NCBI GenBank assembly: GCA_027494165.1
Contig: JAOSJM010000001.1
Location: forward strand, 1,240,001-1,304,000
DNA: 64,000 nt
Direction of reading: 5' to 3'
Source: Acidimicrobiia bacterium
GTDB taxonomy: Bacteria; Actinomycetota; Acidimicrobiia; IMCC26256; JAOSJM01
The position numbers and the translations under genes were made by a program. Below the pieces are notes generated by a model. It worked only from the letters and a program-made list of their open reading frames with translations. It made no database searches and was not told the DNA's origin. This document shows, piece after piece, positions 60,893 to 64,000 of this stretch. Within the stretch, counting starts at the first letter, position 1; the number at the start of each line of letters is the position of its first letter.

Positions 60893-62566
60893 TCAGCCGA
60901 GCGCGGCGAGCCGCTCGGCGACGTCGGCGAAGTCGGGGGCGTGCGCCCGCACCCGCTCGAACAGCAGCCGCGCTCGCGGGAGGTTGCCGGCCCGTTCCTC
61001 CAGGTCCGCGAGCGCGTACCAGAGGCGGAGGTGGTGCTCCTTCGCACGGCGGACCTCCGCGCCGGCTCGCCGGTCGAGCATCCGGATCGCCTCCGCCACC
61101 CGACCCTGGTCGGCGAGCGCGCCGGCGGCCACGATCCGCCCCTCGGCCACGAGCTCCGGCCCCGGCGACACCTCCCCGAGCTCGGCCCACAGGCGCTCCA
61201 CCTCGGCGTAGTGCCCGAGGGCACGGTGGCAGTCCATCAGCACCGGGTGCTGCTCCACCGATCCGCTGAGATCGTCGAAGGCCTGGAGCTCCTTCGCGGC
61301 CGGCCCGTAGCGGCCGGCCCGGTACAGGGCCAACCCCAGGAGCTCCCGGACGCTCGCGGCGTCGGGCAGCTCGTCCCGGAGGGGCCGGAGGATCCGGATC
61401 GCGTCCCGGACGCGGTCGTGGGCGAAGGCGTCCGCGGCGTCGATGAGCCGCCGGTGGAGCGGCTCGGCCCGCGCGCCGGCGAGGCGCTGGATCTCGGCTC
61501 TCACCTCCACCGACCCCCCACGGTTCCGGCGGCGTGGCCGTGCCGCCCCCGTCACGCGGCGCGACGCGCCACGCGACGTCCCCCGGGGCTTCCGCTCGGC
61601 TCGACGCTCGCCTCGGACCGCCGCCTCCCCGCCCCGGGCCACGAGTCGCAGCGGGGCGGGACGGGGCGCCGGCGCCTCCGGTACGTCCGGCCCGCCGCGC
61701 CCTCCGGTTCGCGACGACGGCCCGGCCCGTCGGGCCCGGTCCTCGCCCCCCGCCCCGGAAGGCCCACCCCGGCCGCGCCCGGCGCCCCGGCCCGGCGCGC
61801 CTGCGCCCCCGGTCCCCCGGACGCGGAACCCCTGGCCTTCCCGGGCGCACCCTGCGCTCCCCGGTTCCCCGGCGGTCCCCCGCTCGCCGAACCCCTGGCC
61901 TTCCCGGGTGCCGCCCGCCCCGCGCCGCGCGACCCCGCCCCGGCGCCCCGGCCCGGCGCGGCCCGCGCTCCCCCGGCCCCCCGGCGGTCCCCCGCTCGCC
62001 CTGCCCGTGCCCTTCCCCGACGCCGCCCGCCCTGCGCCGCGACGCGGCCCCGGCACCCCGGCCCGACGCCCCCGAGCCTCCCCGGTTCCCCCGGCGGTCC
62101 CCCGCTCGCCGAACCCCTGGCCTTCCCGGGTGCCGCCCGCCCGCGCCGCGCGACCCCGCCCCGCCGCCCCGGCCCGACGCCCCCGCGCCTCCCCGGTTCC
62201 CCCGGTCGCCCTGCCCGTGCCCTTCCCCGAGGCCGCCCGCCCGCGCCACGCGACGCGGCCCTGCCGCCCCGGCCCGACGCCCCCGCGCCTCCCCGGTTCC
62301 CCGGTCGCCCTGCCCGTGCCCTTCCCCGAGGCCGCCCGCCCTGCGCCACGCGACGCGGCCCCGCCGCCCCGGCCCGACGCCCCTGCGCTCCCCGGTTCCC
62401 CGGTCGCCCTGCCCGTGCCCTTCCCGGGCGCACCCCGCCCTGCGCCGCGAGGCTCGGCCCGGTCCCCGGTCTGGTTCCGGCCGGTGGGCCTCCCGGATCG
62501 CGGGGCGCGACGACCCGCCTCGCGACCCTGCTCTCCGCTCGTGTCCTCGGGCTCGTCCCTCGCCAT
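60893..62566 (-). CDS. TPR protein with long Gly/Arg tandem-repeat N-terminus
   Basis: 557 residues. Residues 1-350 are Gly/Arg/Ala-rich and disordered, built of near-repeats containing GKGTGRATGEPG and its relative REGQGFGERG, with RGG/RGR tripeptides. Residues 352-557 are TPR-like helices (DAIRILRPLRDELPDAASVRE, LGLALYRAGRYGPAAKELQ, LRLWYALADLEERAGNLPRAR). Start ATG at 62566 with GGAGGT four bases upstream; -10 TAGCCT at 62582-62587. Function unknown; the head resembles RNA-binding RGG regions, and it is the first gene after the rRNA operon. The whole reading is open in one frame despite internal repeat variation. Confidence 0.8.
   Translation of the reverse strand: MARDEPEDTSGEQGREAGRRAPRSGRPTGRNQTGDRAEPRGAGRGAPGKGTGRATGEPGSAGASGRGGGAASRGAGRAASGKGTGRATGEPGRRGGVGPGRQGRVAWRGRAASGKGTGRATGGTGEARGRRAGAAGRGRAARAGGTREGQGFGERGTAGGTGEARGRRAGVPGPRRGAGRAASGKGTGRASGGPPGGRGSAGRAGPGRRGGVARRGAGGTREGQGFGERGTAGEPGSAGCAREGQGFRVRGTGGAGAPGRGAGRGRGGPSGAGGEDRARRAGPSSRTGGRGGPDVPEAPAPRPAPLRLVARGGEAAVRGERRAERKPRGTSRGASRRVTGAARPRRRNRGGSVEVRAEIQRLAGARAEPLHRRLIDAADAFAHDRVRDAIRILRPLRDELPDAASVRELLGLALYRAGRYGPAAKELQAFDDLSGSVEQHPVLMDCHRALGHYAEVERLWAELGEVSPGPELVAEGRIVAAGALADQGRVAEAIRMLDRRAGAEVRRAKEHHLRLWYALADLEERAGNLPRARLLFERVRAHAPDFADVAERLAALG
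61815..62470. repeat. Tandem repeats inside the Gly/Arg-rich head
   Basis: Units begin about every 99 bases (tCGCCCTGCCCGTGC at 62206, 62305 and 62404; related units near 61826, 61889, 61996 and 62106, 63 to 112 bases apart). Two unit types differ by a one-base slip that is cancelled within the unit, so the reading frame is kept. The strand is strongly C-rich (+ strand). Confidence 0.75.
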
Positions 62567-62581
62567 CTCGACCTCCGCCGC

Positions 62582-62587
62582 AGGCTA
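62582..62587 (-). promoter_or_regulatory. -10 box of the repeat-TPR gene
   Basis: TAGCCT, the same hexamer as at ispH and trpS, followed by a 15-base leader with GGAGGT. Confidence 0.45.
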
Positions 62588-62650
62588 TCCACCGTCCCCC
62601 GGTCGCCGGGGCCGAGCCGCGCCCGGGTCTCCCGGCCCCGGACGCGACGA

Positions 62651-62689
62651 GGCGCCCGGAGCAGCGCTCTACGCGCGCGTCCGGGCGCC
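62651..62689 (-). terminator. Terminator of the rRNA operon
   Basis: GGCGCCCGGA (62651-62660) and TCCGGGCGCC (62680-62689) form a perfect ten-pair stem with a 19-base loop about 13 bases after the 5S 3' end on the - strand. No U-run follows, as is common for actinobacterial terminators. Confidence 0.65.
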
Positions 62690-62701
62690 CCGTCTCACGA
62701 A

Positions 62702-62817
62702 TCCGGCGGCGACCTACTCTCCCAGGGGGTCTCCCCCCAAGTACCATCGGCGCGGGCGGTCTTCACTTCCGTGTTCGGAATGGGAACGGGTGTTACCCCG
62801 CCGCTATTGCCACCGGA
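62702..62817 (-). rRNA. rrf: 5S ribosomal RNA
   Basis: 116 bases. The terminal stem TCCGGTGG/ccgCCGGA, the CCCGTTCCCATTCCGAACACGG region (quoted in parts) and GGTACTTGGGGGGAGACCCC loop E/helix IV pattern are typical. It follows the 23S by an 80-base spacer (62818-62896) that contains GTTCTCG and CGAGAAC, a likely processing stem. Confidence 0.95.
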
Positions 62818-62896
62818 AACCTGTGTTCCCCGTCGTTCTCGGCGTTCTCACACTCCTCGAGAACTCCATGGTGAGCACGAGCAACGAGAAAAGATC

Positions 62897-64000
<1,104 letters not shown>

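Noticed and set aside
61815..62470. Direct repeats that might be a CRISPR array
   Set aside because: The units are adjacent coding repeats with no unique spacers of equal size, they lie inside an open reading frame, and no cas genes are near.
62651..62689. A regulatory hairpin of the repeat-TPR gene
   Set aside because: It lies upstream of that gene's -10 box and right after the 5S gene, so it better serves as the rRNA terminator.

Overview
This is a very GC-rich (roughly three quarters G+C) chromosomal window from an actinobacterium. Four things point to Actinomycetota: an Actinobacteria-type LexA box in front of a DUF222/HNH gene, a complete GlgE alpha-glucan pathway, a gene order (TPR, HAD phosphatase, small coiled-coil protein, tlyA, nadK, recN, steA, steB, pyrG, nudix, xer, scpA, scpB, rluB, cmk, der) that matches the Mycobacterium tuberculosis Rv1691-Rv1713 neighbourhood, and start codons placed directly behind TANNNT -10 boxes. 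It is not a mycobacterium. A deep-branching class such as Acidimicrobiia or Nitriliruptoria is my guess only.

Region 1-14.7 kb is an alpha-glucan/trehalose island. The 3' end of glgX and treY run on the + strand. They converge on glgE, treS-maltokinase, malQ, glgB and treZ on the - strand, where every junction is a 4-base stop/start overlap. Together they cover trehalose to maltose to maltose-1-phosphate to linear glucan to branched glycogen, and back to trehalose through TreY/TreZ. Region 14.8-24.1 kb is accessory: a GT2 glycosyltransferase, a damaged SOS-linked HNH gene, a ZIP transporter, tRNA-Pro(GGG), a cytochrome P450, a zinc-ribbon membrane protein, an acyl-CoA carboxylase beta chain and an isolated TadE/TadG pair preceded by a large dyad.

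Region 24.1-54.9 kb is the housekeeping block, mostly on the - strand: der, radical SAM, cmk, aroA, tyrA, aroH, rluB, scpB, scpA, then HD, M50, DksA-like, xer, nudix and pyrG. It continues with an envelope cluster (MraY-like transferase, alkaline-phosphatase-like membrane protein, MurJ, SteB, SteA) and with recN, nadK, tlyA and others. It is interrupted by + strand genes (ispH-copD, trpS, a GT-C glycosyltransferase, rhomboid). Region 55-64 kb carries DUF1015, korAB (2-oxoacid:ferredoxin oxidoreductase), a DUF2090 aldolase-like gene, a tailless SSB, a TPR protein with a long Gly/Arg tandem-repeat head, and the 5S and 3' half of the 23S rRNA (- strand, running off the end).

About a dozen conserved genes here are split by one-base indels, nearly all in G/C homopolymers. 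Several are normally indispensable (aroA, murJ, scpB), so these are most likely sequencing or assembly errors rather than pseudogenes. I annotate them as one CDS each and give the break position. No gene-free stretch exceeds about 300 bases.
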